Below, piece after piece: positions 27,582 through 36,594 of a DNA stretch of 64,000 bases. This stretch comes from Campylobacter geochelonis. Its GTDB lineage: Bacteria > Campylobacterota > Campylobacteria > Campylobacterales > Campylobacteraceae. The stretch spans positions 992,001 through 1,056,000 of the forward strand of contig NZ_CP053844.1 of the NCBI RefSeq assembly GCF_013201685.1, read 5' to 3'. Below the pieces are notes generated by a model. The model searched no databases, had not been told where the DNA came from, and saw nothing but the letters and a program-made list of their open reading frames with translations. The stretch's first letter is position 1. Every line of letters begins with the position of its first letter. The position numbers were made by a program, and so were the translations under genes.

Positions 27582-29744
27582 ATTTTAAGAGAAGCTATTT
27601 TTATCATACTTTCAACACTTTTTATATTTTTAGAATTTGCAACCATATCGCTAAACCAAGCAACAGTTGGGAGCGCTGGAGTCATCATAGGTAGTTTTAA
27701 CATCTATATTTTTGGTTATTTTGCATATATTTATCCAGTTGTTGCTATAGTTTTGCTTTATTTTACATATAGAAACATAAAAAGCCTAAATTTGCGCGTA
27801 GTTGAACTCATAGCTGGCTCAACACTGCTTTTTATAACTATTTTGATGATTCAAGCAAACATTTTTGAAACAAATAAAAGCTTCATCGGAGAGCAAATCA
27901 TACTCTCCTTAAAAGATTTTATAGGAAGTATTGGGGTTTGGGTTTTTATACTGATGATGTTTGGGCTATCTTTAATTTTGATTTTTGAAGATAGGATTAT
28001 AGTTATTATAAAAAAAGCATTCATCACTCCAAAGTCAAATTTAAGCATTAACATAGACCAAAATTTATCAAATTTAGATGAAAATTTAACCAAAACAGAA
28101 GAGATTTCTCAAAATTTGCAAGTTGAGATGAGTAAAGAAAATTTTGAGCCAAATGTAGTTAACTTAGATGAAAATTTAGCAATACAACCGCAAGAAAAGG
28201 CAAAAGAAGAGAACAAAGAAGAGATAAAGATAACAAACGCAAAACCTAAAAAACTTAGAAATGTCGAACATCTAAGCGAAGTAGCTGAAAACAAAAAACT
28301 TCTTGATGAGCTTGATAAAGGAGATGTTCCTAAAGTAAAGGATTTTAAACTTCCACCTTTAAAATTTTTAAATGATGCACCAAAAAAACAAAAAAATGTC
28401 GATGAAGCGGAGATTGACCAAAAAATTTATGATTTGCTTGATAAGCTTCGCAAATTTAAGATTGATGGTGATGTGGTTCGCACATACTCTGGACCTGTTG
28501 TTACAACCTTTGAGTTTCGCCCAGCCGCACATATAAAGGTTAGTAAAATTCTAACGCTTCAAGATGATTTAGCTATGGCGCTTCGTGCAAAAACTATAAG
28601 AATTCAAGCGCCTATTCCTGGTAAAGATGTCGTAGGTATAGAAATTCCAAACAAAAACATAGAAACGATATATCTAAAAGAGGTTTTAGAAAGTGATGTC
28701 TTTAAAAATGCTTCAAGCCCACTAACTATCGCACTTGGCAAAGATATCGTTGGGCAGCCTTTTGTAACTGATCTTAAAAAACTTCCCCACCTTCTTATAG
28801 CAGGAACTACTGGAAGTGGCAAAAGTGTTGGTATAAATGCGATGCTTTTAAGCCTTTTGTATAGAAATTCTCCTAAAACTCTGCGCTTGATTATGATAGA
28901 TCCAAAAATGCTTGAGTTTAGCATGTATAACGATATCCCACATCTTTTAACTCCAGTTATAACCGATGCGAAAAAGGCGGTAACCGCGCTTTCAAATTTG
29001 GTTGGTGAGATGGAAAGGCGATATAAAGTTATGGCAAACACTCATACTAAAAATATCGAAAATTACAACGAAAAAGCGCTAAAAGAGGGCGGGGAAACTA
29101 TGCCTTATATCGTTGTTATCATCGATGAGTTGGCTGATTTGATGATGAATAGTGGCAAAGATGTTGAGTTTTACATCGCTCGTCTTGCTCAAATGGCAAG
29201 AGCTAGTGGAATTCATCTTATAGTAGCGACTCAACGTCCAAGCGTGGATGTTGTAACTGGACTTATAAAGGCGAATTTACCAAGTAGAATCAGTTTTAGA
29301 GTCGGACAAAAAATCGACTCGAAGGTGATTTTAGATCAGATGGGAGCAGATAGTTTGCTTGGACGAGGCGATATGCTTTTTACGCCACCATCAAGCCCTG
29401 GGCTTATAAGACTGCACGCGCCGTTTGCTAGCGAAGAGGAGATTATCAACATAGTTGAGTTTTTAAAATCGCAAGAAAGCGTTGTTTATGATGATAAATT
29501 TTTAAAAGATGAGAGCGAGCAGGGTGGAAATTTAGCTGGAAATAGTGGCGAAAATATTGAGTTAGATGAACTTTATGAAGATGCAAAACAGATAGTTTTA
29601 AACGAAGAAAAAACATCCATCAGCTATCTTCAACGCCGCCTTAAAATAGGCTACAACAGAGCCGCTTCGATAGTAGAACAGCTTGAGGCTATGGGAGTTT
29701 TAACAGAGGTAAATGCAAAAGGTCAAAGGGATATAGTTAAATAA
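27582..29744 (+). CDS. ftsK: DNA translocase FtsK (apparent ATT start)
   Basis: FtsK couples septation to chromosome segregation. The protein has membrane helices at the N-terminus, an acidic low-complexity linker, the beta-subdomain (DLLDKLRKFKIDGDV, GPVVTTFEFRPA), Walker A GTTGSGKSVG, Walker B VVIIDELADLM, and a C-terminal gamma winged-helix domain (ISYLQRRLKIGYNRAASIV). No in-frame ATG, GTG or TTG exists between the upstream stop at 27549 and a TTG at 27753, which would cut away the first helix and part of the second. AAAAGGA at 27569-27575 is six bases before ATT at 27582, giving a 720-residue product beginning (M)LREAIFIIL. The ATT start is an inference. Confidence 0.85.
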   Translation: MLREAIFIILSTLFIFLEFATISLNQATVGSAGVIIGSFNIYIFGYFAYIYPVVAIVLLYFTYRNIKSLNLRVVELIAGSTLLFITILMIQANIFETNKSFIGEQIILSLKDFIGSIGVWVFILMMFGLSLILIFEDRIIVIIKKAFITPKSNLSINIDQNLSNLDENLTKTEEISQNLQVEMSKENFEPNVVNLDENLAIQPQEKAKEENKEEIKITNAKPKKLRNVEHLSEVAENKKLLDELDKGDVPKVKDFKLPPLKFLNDAPKKQKNVDEAEIDQKIYDLLDKLRKFKIDGDVVRTYSGPVVTTFEFRPAAHIKVSKILTLQDDLAMALRAKTIRIQAPIPGKDVVGIEIPNKNIETIYLKEVLESDVFKNASSPLTIALGKDIVGQPFVTDLKKLPHLLIAGTTGSGKSVGINAMLLSLLYRNSPKTLRLIMIDPKMLEFSMYNDIPHLLTPVITDAKKAVTALSNLVGEMERRYKVMANTHTKNIENYNEKALKEGGETMPYIVVIIDELADLMMNSGKDVEFYIARLAQMARASGIHLIVATQRPSVDVVTGLIKANLPSRISFRVGQKIDSKVILDQMGADSLLGRGDMLFTPPSSPGLIRLHAPFASEEEIINIVEFLKSQESVVYDDKFLKDESEQGGNLAGNSGENIELDELYEDAKQIVLNEEKTSISYLQRRLKIGYNRAASIVEQLEAMGVLTEVNAKGQRDIVK

Positions 29745-31407
29745 ATTTAAAATTTTAATATCAGTTTTTTTATAAAATTAATTGCGTATGGAAAAGACTT
29801 TTGATTCGGGTATTTTGTAGTTTTTATAATGCTTTAGCTTATTTGATTTAAAAATGTGTGATTTTTATAGTTTAAATTTAACTTAATGTTAATTTAGATC
29901 AAATTTGAGCTTTTTGCAAAACGAACTCATGCTAAATTTATATAATTGTGATAAATAAAGCTAAAAATAGAGCAAACGATAGGTAGGTTTATAAAATTTA
30001 GTTATTTTTATATCATTTTAGCATGATTTTTTACTTATTAATTCAAATTATTTAGATATGTAAATTTCTAATGATACTAGAAAATATATTTTATAAATTT
30101 ACGAATTTGATTTTAATTTTTGCAGTAATTTTAGCTTAAAAATCTTTTTGTAGTATAGTTATAGCTTTTAAAAACCATTTATGAATAAAATTAGCATTTT
30201 ATCGTGCAAAAAAGCTAGTTAAAAGTATGCACTATAAAATAGAAGCTTTTTTAAAGCGAGAAAATACTAGCAATCTTTCAAAACTAGTTTAAATTTTGCT
30301 TAGAACAAGATATAAATTTATATTAAAATTTAATATTTGTATCAAATATTTTTGAAATTCTTTATTTTTAGTAATAATCGGTTGGCTACGTCTACTTAGA
30401 AATTTTCATTTAACAAGCTTGTATTTTATAATTTAAAAGTATTTGAAGAATTTTATAAGTTTGCTAAAAGCTAGCAAAATCACTTTTTGTATCTTTAAAA
30501 TTATTTTAAAAACTTTTTATAATATTTATTTAAATAAAAATATATTATTAAATTTATAAACTTAAAAATTGAATAATATATGCATAATCTATCTAGCTTT
30601 CAAGGTTTTAATACTATAGCAAAAAAGATTTAAAAGTTTTAATCATCATAGAAAGCAGATGTAGCCAGAAATAGTAGAACTATCAAGCGTATGACAGAGC
30701 ATTTAAACTCGCGAGGATGTAGCGTAGTAGCGATTTATTAAGCTAAGTGGTGTTGCGACCAACTCGGCGTTGTTTCAAGATACGCAGCATATCTTCTAAG
30801 CGGTGCAGAGTAATGATATCTTATATTGCTTTAATTGCACAAACGATGCGTTGAGTCTTTTTCTGATATATAAATATGCTATTAAGCTACTAATATGGCT
30901 TGAAATATGCAAATTTACTTATGAAAAATAACAATTTGATAAGTTATAAAAATATTGCTAAAGCTTTAGAAAAGCGAAGAAATAATGCTTGTGGTGCATC
31001 AATAGCGCAATAGTTAGACTTGTTATATAAGCAAAGAGCAATGTATCTTTCAAGAAGTTTCTAGCTTTGAAATGATTTTATCTAGCTCAGACTCATCATA
31101 TTTAATATAAATAAAGAAATGCAAATAACGCCCTAGCTACGGTATTTCTTAAATAAATCGAATTTAAGCTAAATTTAGCTAAATATTATTAAAATTTATA
31201 AATTAGCAGAACTAAGATAAATTTAATTATAAATAAGAGTCTTTAAATTTGCATTTAAAACAAAAATTTTATAATAATATTAAAAATTCAAAGCATAAAT
31301 TTAACATAAAATTATAAAATAAACTTCTAATTTTACATTTATTTATAAAATTAAAAATATATGGTTAAAGAATATATATAAATTTTAAACCAAAAATATC
31401 TAAATTT
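29745..31407. other. Gene-free, probably decayed interval
   Basis: About 1.66 kb without an intact gene between ftsK and the MOSC gene. Most is extremely AT-rich. A block at about 30650-31050 is richer in G and C, and short protein-like stretches can be read there in shifting frames with internal stops (for example SGVATNSALFQDTQHIF and KNIAKALEKRRNNACG). I do not recognise the protein. This looks like a gene in late decay. Confidence 0.45.
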
Positions 31408-32094
31408 TTATAAGCTTCTCATATATTCATTATCATAAATGCCTAAAATTCGCTCTTGAATTGATTTATCCCAGCCGTTTTTTATTGTTTTTAGCTTTTT
31501 TAATTTTTCCAAAAGCTCTAAATGCTCTTTTGGCGCGTAAAATAGCTGATTTAACTCCATGATACTTAAATTTGCACTATCTTTTTGCACAATTTCAACC
31601 TCATCGCCACATTTGCAACTTCCATTTTCAACCACTCTGTAGTACCAGCCAGTTCGCCCAGTTTTAAAAATTTCGGCTGTAAATTTGGCATTATTAAAAA
31701 ATTTTGAAATTTTAAAGCATGGCTTTCTAGGCTGACTAACTTGCAAAACCAAAGAGCCTATTTTGTGTATATCGCCCACGCAAACGCTGTTTTCATCAAG
31801 CTCATCTATGCTTAAATTCTCACCCATATCTCCAAATTCAATTTTAGTTTCTAAAAAATTTTCCCAAATTTTGTAGTTTTTAGCGCTATTTGCAAAGATT
31901 GCTTTTTCGATTCCGCCGTGATTTTTAGTATCTGCAACGCTATCGTTTATAAATCCAAGCTCGTTTGCATAAACCTCGCCTTGAAATGCAACTTTTTTCA
32001 TCGCACTTTGCCATGGTTTTTCTAGCAAATTTATATAATTTTCTTTGCCATATTTTTGAATTTTTCCAACACCTAAAAACAAAATTTTAGCCAT
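31408..32094 (-). CDS. MOSC domain-containing protein (YiiM-like)
   Basis: A 228-residue cytoplasmic protein of the MOSC family, which binds molybdenum cofactor or handles sulfur. Family landmarks are VYANELGFINDSVADTKNHGG, GDMGENLSIDELDE (the first trimmed here to NDSVADTKNHGG) and the region around VSQPRKPCFKISKF, where the conserved cysteine that can bind sulfur or cofactor is found. The C-terminal 3-alpha segment (about 180-220) resembles YiiM. AAAAAGGGC precedes the ATG. It stands alone, divergent from ftsW. Substrate is unknown. Confidence 0.85.
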   Translation of the reverse strand: MAKILFLGVGKIQKYGKENYINLLEKPWQSAMKKVAFQGEVYANELGFINDSVADTKNHGGIEKAIFANSAKNYKIWENFLETKIEFGDMGENLSIDELDENSVCVGDIHKIGSLVLQVSQPRKPCFKISKFFNNAKFTAEIFKTGRTGWYYRVVENGSCKCGDEVEIVQKDSANLSIMELNQLFYAPKEHLELLEKLKKLKTIKNGWDKSIQERILGIYDNEYMRSL

Positions 32095-32182
32095 CTTTTG
32101 CCCTTTTTCTCGTAATTATACCACTTGTTTATGAGTTTTAAAGGGGAATTTCATTAGAATTTGCAACTTTATGGAGGAAAAT

Positions 32183-33349
32183 TTGAGAACTGATAGAACG
32201 CTTTTTTATGTTTGCACTATTTTGATAACTATAGGAGTGGTTTTTTCGCTCTCTTTGACTGCGTTTACTGTTTTGGCGTATGATTATGACCACTTGCATT
32301 TTTTTATCAGACAGTTTGGAGTTGGCGTTATCGGGGTGTTTTTGATGTGGAGCATTTCTATGTTAAATCCAGATAAAATTCTCACTTTTATCGGACTATT
32401 TTTGTTTTTAACGATGTTTGTTGTCATGATAACCATGCCTTTTTTACCACCATCAATCGTAAAAGAGGTAAATGGAGCTAATCGTTGGATAAGATTTCCT
32501 GGAATTTCATTTGCTCCGGTTGAGTTTTTTAAAATCGGATTTATATACTTTTTAGCTTGGAGTTTTACCAGGAAGATAGATGATACAAAAAAATCGTTTT
32601 GGACAGAGGTTTTTATACTTTTTCCATATACTATAGTTTTTTCGTTTATTATTTATATAATAGCTTTTTTGCAAAATGACTTGGGGCAAATTTTTGTTTT
32701 GAGTTTAGTGCTTTTGATGATGGTGATTTTTGCTGGAACAAGTTTTAAAATTCTAGGCAGTGGAGCTATGCTTTTAGTGGTTGCTGTTTTTTTGGTTATC
32801 ACTATGAGTGAGCATCGTATAAGGCGTGTGTATTCGTGGTGGGCTGGAATTCAAGATATCGTTTTGTCATTTTTACCAAGCGATATCGCACAAAAACTTC
32901 ACATAGAAGGCGCTCAAACACCTTATCAAATTTCTCACTCTCTAAACGCTATAAACAACGGTGGGTTTTTTGGACAAGGGCTTGGCATGGGAACGTTTAA
33001 GCTAGGTTTTTTAAGCGAGGTTCATACCGACTTTGTTTTAGCTGGTATTGCAGAAGAGGCTGGGTTTTTTATGCTTGTAGTGATAGTAGGGCTGTTTTTT
33101 ACGCTGCTTTATAGGATTTTTAAAATTTCATCAAGGGCAAAAAATAATGTTTATTATCTATTTTCGCTTGGTATTGGTTTTATGTTTTTGTTCTCTTTTA
33201 TGGTAAATTCATACGGCATAACATCTCTAACTCCAGTAAAAGGCTTGGCTGTGCCATTTATAAGTTATGGCGGAAGTCAGCTTTTAGCAGCTTGTTTTGC
33301 TATAGGGCTTGTTTTAATGGTATCTAAAAAATCAAAACTAGAAGGCTGA
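32183..33349 (+). CDS. ftsW: Septal peptidoglycan glycosyltransferase FtsW
   Basis: FtsW is the SEDS-family glycan polymerase of the divisome, a polytopic inner-membrane protein. Visible landmarks are NGANRWI, the HTDFVLAGIAEEAG segment with the conserved acidic residues, and the final helices with PFISYGGSQLL. I place the start at TTG 32183, which has GGAGG five bases upstream, rather than at the ATG 32171, which contains that ribosome site within its own codons. The product is 388 residues with about ten helices. murG follows after one base. Confidence 0.93.
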   Translation: MRTDRTLFYVCTILITIGVVFSLSLTAFTVLAYDYDHLHFFIRQFGVGVIGVFLMWSISMLNPDKILTFIGLFLFLTMFVVMITMPFLPPSIVKEVNGANRWIRFPGISFAPVEFFKIGFIYFLAWSFTRKIDDTKKSFWTEVFILFPYTIVFSFIIYIIAFLQNDLGQIFVLSLVLLMMVIFAGTSFKILGSGAMLLVVAVFLVITMSEHRIRRVYSWWAGIQDIVLSFLPSDIAQKLHIEGAQTPYQISHSLNAINNGGFFGQGLGMGTFKLGFLSEVHTDFVLAGIAEEAGFFMLVVIVGLFFTLLYRIFKISSRAKNNVYYLFSLGIGFMFLFSFMVNSYGITSLTPVKGLAVPFISYGGSQLLAACFAIGLVLMVSKKSKLEG

Positions 33350-33350
33350 T

Positions 33351-34379
33351 ATGAGTATACTTATCACAGGTGGTGGGACTGGCGGACACCTAATCATAGC
33401 TAAAACTATCGCACTTGAGCTTAAAAAGCGAGGCATTAAAACTGTTTTTGTAGGCTCAACAAAGGGGCAAGATAAAAAATGGTTTGAAGGAAGTAATATC
33501 TTTGATAAAACATACTTTTTACAAAGTAGTGGAGTGGTAAATAAAAGCGGGTTGGCTAAATTTAACTCACTTTTTAACATCTTAAAACTATCATTTAAAT
33601 GCAAAGATATCTTTAAAAATGAGGGTGTAGAGGCGGTTTTAAGCGTTGGGGGGTATAGTTCATCGCCAGCGTCTTTTTGGGCTGTATTTAGCAAAACACC
33701 ATTTTTTATACACGAACAAAATGCGATGATAGGCAGACTTAACAAACTTTTAAAGCCATTTGCAAAATCGTTTTATAGCTCATACGAAGAGCCAAAATTT
33801 GACTATCCGATAAATGAGATTTTTTTTCAAAAAGCAAGAATTAGGCAAAATTTAAACACAATAATTTTCCTTGGTGGCTCGCAAGGTGCGAAATTTATAA
33901 ATAACCTAGCTATGCAAATAGCGCCAAATTTGCTAGAACGCGAGATAAAAATCGTACATCAATGTGGCGGAAATGACTTTGAAAAAGTTAGCAAATTTTA
34001 TAAAGAAAAGCGCCTTGATGTAGATGTTTTTGACTTTTCGCTAAATTTAGCCAGTAAGATAGAGCAAGCGGATTTGTGTGTTGGGCGAAGTGGCGCAAGC
34101 ACGCTTTGGGAACTTTGTGCAAACCAGCTTCCAGCGATATTTATCCCATTTCCTTACGCGGCAAACGATCATCAGTTTTATAATGCTAAATTTTTGCAAG
34201 ATATGGGTTTGTGTAAAATCTTTCGAGAAAGTGGCATTGAAAATGAGAAAATTATCGATGAAATTTTAAACTACGATGTAAATTTAGTAAGCCAAAATTT
34301 AGCCAAAGTTGTAGGCAAAAATGGTGGCGAAAAAATCGTTGATGATATGCTAAAAAAAGCTAAATTCAAAGAAGTATAA
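33351..34379 (+). CDS. murG: UDP-GlcNAc:lipid I N-acetylglucosaminyltransferase
   Basis: MurG adds GlcNAc to lipid I to form lipid II at the inner membrane. The 342-residue GT-B protein shows the G-loop TGGGTGGHL near the N-terminus, the HEQNAMIGRLNK motif, FLGGSQGA in the C-domain and the UDP-GlcNAc site GRSGASTLWELCANQLPAIFIPFPYA (key residues at about 241-266). It is immediately downstream of ftsW, a normal pairing of cell-wall genes, with GAAGG before the ATG. Confidence 0.96.
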   Translation: MSILITGGGTGGHLIIAKTIALELKKRGIKTVFVGSTKGQDKKWFEGSNIFDKTYFLQSSGVVNKSGLAKFNSLFNILKLSFKCKDIFKNEGVEAVLSVGGYSSSPASFWAVFSKTPFFIHEQNAMIGRLNKLLKPFAKSFYSSYEEPKFDYPINEIFFQKARIRQNLNTIIFLGGSQGAKFINNLAMQIAPNLLEREIKIVHQCGGNDFEKVSKFYKEKRLDVDVFDFSLNLASKIEQADLCVGRSGASTLWELCANQLPAIFIPFPYAANDHQFYNAKFLQDMGLCKIFRESGIENEKIIDEILNYDVNLVSQNLAKVVGKNGGEKIVDDMLKKAKFKEV

Positions 34380-34478
34380 GTGGTCGATATAAACATAATT
34401 TCTGGTATTATCGCCCTTGTTGCGGTGGCATTTGCTTTTGTGATATTTTTTAGTCAAGATGATAAGAAAGATAGTTGA
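34380..34478 (+). CDS. Small single-helix membrane protein (32 residues)
   Basis: A GTG directly after the murG TAA opens a 32-codon frame ending in TGA at 34476-34478. The product has an N-terminal VDIN, one hydrophobic helix (IISGIIALVAVAFAFVIFF) and a charged tail (SQDDKKDS), an ordered small-membrane-protein layout. AAAGAAG lies a few bases upstream inside murG. The lack of a gap to murG suggests translational coupling. Nothing in it identifies a function. It could be a chance frame, but the helix-then-charged-tail pattern argues for a real gene. Confidence 0.5.
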   Translation: MVDINIISGIIALVAVAFAFVIFFSQDDKKDS

Positions 34479-35095
34479 AATTTTAAATTTAGTTTATTTT
34501 TAAAAAAGTTTTTGCAAATTTGCTATCTTTGGCGATATAAATGCTGCGTATTTTCCGCAAAAATTTATAATATTGGGTGTGAAAAACTTGCATTATGCCA
34601 AACGAAAATTAGGCTGATAGATTTAAAATTTGATAAATGAAACTAAGTCATATTGTCTACAAGAAGTTTTTATAAATCTGCTTGCATTGACTGTAAAGCT
34701 GTAAAATCGATGACTAAGAAATATTGCGCTTAAAGATGGCTAAAATGCGCGGAATTTGGTTGCTAAATTTAGCCAGTAAATTTTACTAAACTAGAAATTT
34801 TAAAACTTGAGTTTGTAAAAAAACTGGCGAATTTATGAGAAAATATAAAGCTTTATTTTGAGGTCAGCTGGGCTTTGAAGATAGTATCGCTGTTTTGATG
34901 TATTTAAATTTATATAGTTTTTACTACCTAAATTTTACAAAAATGTTTATGAATAGTTTTGTTTATTGCTATATTTATGGCTAAAAATGACTTTGCAATT
35001 TTTTAAAATAAGATTTTGAAGGTATTGTTTGTAAATCTTTTGTAATGCACCAGATAGAGACTTTGCTGTATTTTACGGAAAATTGGTATAAAAAT
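34479..35095. other. Gene-free interval before the IS remnant
   Basis: About 620 bases with no open frame above background on either strand and no recognised remnant. It links the murG region to the IS1595-family element. Confidence 0.5.
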
Positions 35096-35874
35096 ATTTA
35101 GGCTCAAAACAAGTTAAGCGGATTTTCTCTTATCAATTTAAGTAAAATTTGATATAAGTTTTCTCTGTTATTAAACCTAAATTCACACTCTTTTAAGTGC
35201 AATATAAAATTATCTTTTTTATGCCTTTAAATTTACTTAACCTATGCTTTGCATAACCCCAGAAATTCTCTATACCATTTATGTGATTTTTACCATTAGC
35301 GAATTCATTTTTGCAGTGTTTTATACGGTAATGAGCTTTTGCTCCATAATCCACTAAACCATCATAAGCTCTCCAACTATCAGAGTAAATAATACTCTCA
35401 TTTAGCTCACTAAACTCTCTTAATATTGACACTAGCTCACTTGCACTGCAGTTTTTAACTACTTGTGTATAGACCTTACCATTCTTGTTTTAACATACCA
35501 AATACTAGTTGTTTATTAGCTGCACCTATGCCTCTTTTGCCTCTTACTCTTTTAGCTCCTTCTATTTACAGTTACTAGCAAAGCGAAGTAAAAAGTAGCT
35601 TTCATCTATTTCTATCTCGCCATCAAATTTAGAAATTTCCTCGCATTCTTGTGCCATTAAAATTCTTATCTCTTTTAGAATTTTATTGATAGAATTTCTA
35701 GAAGTATTACAAATTTCAGCTATCTTTACAGCTTCTAAATCAAGGCAAAAATACTTGAGAATTTCACGAAATTTCTTTTCAGAAATTCGGGAACGGTATA
35801 TGTATTTGTTTTTCATCGACAGCATAGTAGTTAAAAACCCCTTTAAAAGTTTTTAACTTGTCTTGAGCCTAAAT
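35096..35874 (-). mobile_element. Decayed IS1595-family insertion sequence
   Basis: The element is bounded by terminal inverted repeats of about 22 bp with one mismatch (left arm 35096-35117, right arm 35853-35874; the core of the left arm is GGCTCAAAACAAGTTAA). Between them lies a transposase gene on the minus strand that is broken in several places. The total of about 780 bp suits a small IS1595 member. I could not find an exact 8-bp target duplication at its edges, so either it has drifted or the true ends lie a few bases inside. Confidence 0.7.
35120..35825 (-). pseudogene. IS1595-family transposase pseudogene
   Basis: Reading the minus strand, the N-terminal part (35825 to about 35600: KIAEICNTSRNSINKILKEIR, then EIEIDESYF) carries the helix-turn-helix and the first catalytic Asp. 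A 32-base insertion then follows ESYF, after which GAKRVRGKRGIGAANKQLVFG resumes, a one-base insertion leads to NGKVYTQVVKNC, and the fragment 35432-35193 gives YSDSWRAYDGL, HINGIENFWGYAKHRLSKF. A missing base in an A-run then shifts the last segment (NFILHLKECEFRFNNR) to the end. At least three frame lesions make it inactive. The order of motifs matches ISXO2/IS1595 transposases. Confidence 0.8.
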
Positions 35875-35954
35875 TTAATAATCTGTTTATATTATAATAA
35901 ATATTTATGTAATTTGTATTAAAAAGAGAGTGCGGAATTTTATAGATAAAAAAT

Positions 35955-35989
35955 AAATTTAGATAAGTTTTTAGAATTTATCTAAATTT
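35955..35989 (-). terminator. Strong hairpin left of the CRISPR array
   Basis: A perfect 12-bp stem (AAATTTAGATAA at 35955-35966 and its complement at 35978-35989) with an 11-base loop lies about 60 bases left of the first repeat. Read leftward it is followed by TATTTTTTATC, which is terminator-like, and rightward by TTTTCC. It would fit the end of a leftward CRISPR transcript. Confidence 0.5.
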
Positions 35990-36048
35990 TTCCTTATAGC
36001 ACGGAAATTTTATAGGTTAAATGTCTAAATTTTCTTATCACCAAACAA

Positions 36049-36471
36049 GTTTCAATACAAAATTTGTTCAAGCAAAATCATCAGTATTTCTACTGCCTTC
36101 CGCTTCGCTTCACTGTTTCAATACAAAATTTGTTCAAGCAAAATTCTTATTAATTTGCAAGATATAGTAGCCAAAGGCACGTTTCAATACAAAATTTGTT
36201 CAAGCAAAATAACTAGCAGGTATTATAGAAATTGCCTCGCTAGGCGGTTTCAATACAAAATTTGTTCAAGCAAAATGATAAGGCTAAAGTTCTTGAGATT
36301 ATTAAAAGATAGTTTCAATACAAAATTTGTTCAAGCAAAATATTTTAGATAAAGATGGAACATATGTAATCATGACGTTTTAATTCAAAATTTGTTCAAG
36401 CAAAAGATTTTATAAATCTGTTTTTATAGTCTACTTAAAGATTTTTAATACAAAATTTAGCTACAAAGCAA
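36049..36471 (-). CRISPR. Small CRISPR array, five perfect and two degenerate repeats, no cas genes nearby
   Basis: Five identical 30-bp repeats start at 36049, 36115, 36181, 36247 and 36312, each beginning GTTTCAATAC on the plus strand and ending CAAGCAAAAT. A sixth copy at 36377-36406 has three changes (GTTTTAATTC... and last base G), and a seventh at 36442-36471 matches only in its first half. Spacers are 35-36 bp and all different. On the minus strand the repeats end in ATTGAAAC, the usual 5' handle of type I and III crRNAs, so leftward transcription is likely. No cas gene lies in the window. Confidence 0.93.
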
Positions 36472-36594
36472 CAAAAACATCTTATTATCTTAAATTTCAT
36501 CTATGTTTATATCATAAAATAATTAAAGTATTAAAATGTTTCTATAAAGTTATTTTTAATCTGTAGTATTCTCTTAAAATTACAGGAGGAAAAC

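Noticed and set aside
33640..33650. G6 run in murG as a possible phase-variable tract
   Set aside because: Six Gs are too short for typical Campylobacter contingency tracts and murG is essential. No G run of eight or more was seen in the window.
35088..35882. Target-site duplication of the IS1595-like element
   Set aside because: The 8-base flanks on the two sides are not identical in any alignment that I tried. The AT-rich context makes partial matches meaningless.
36155..36352. Open frame of 65 codons across the CRISPR array
   Set aside because: It reads through repeats and spacers and gives a repeated YKICSSK-like string. The 30-bp repeat is a multiple of three, so the frame stays open by chance.
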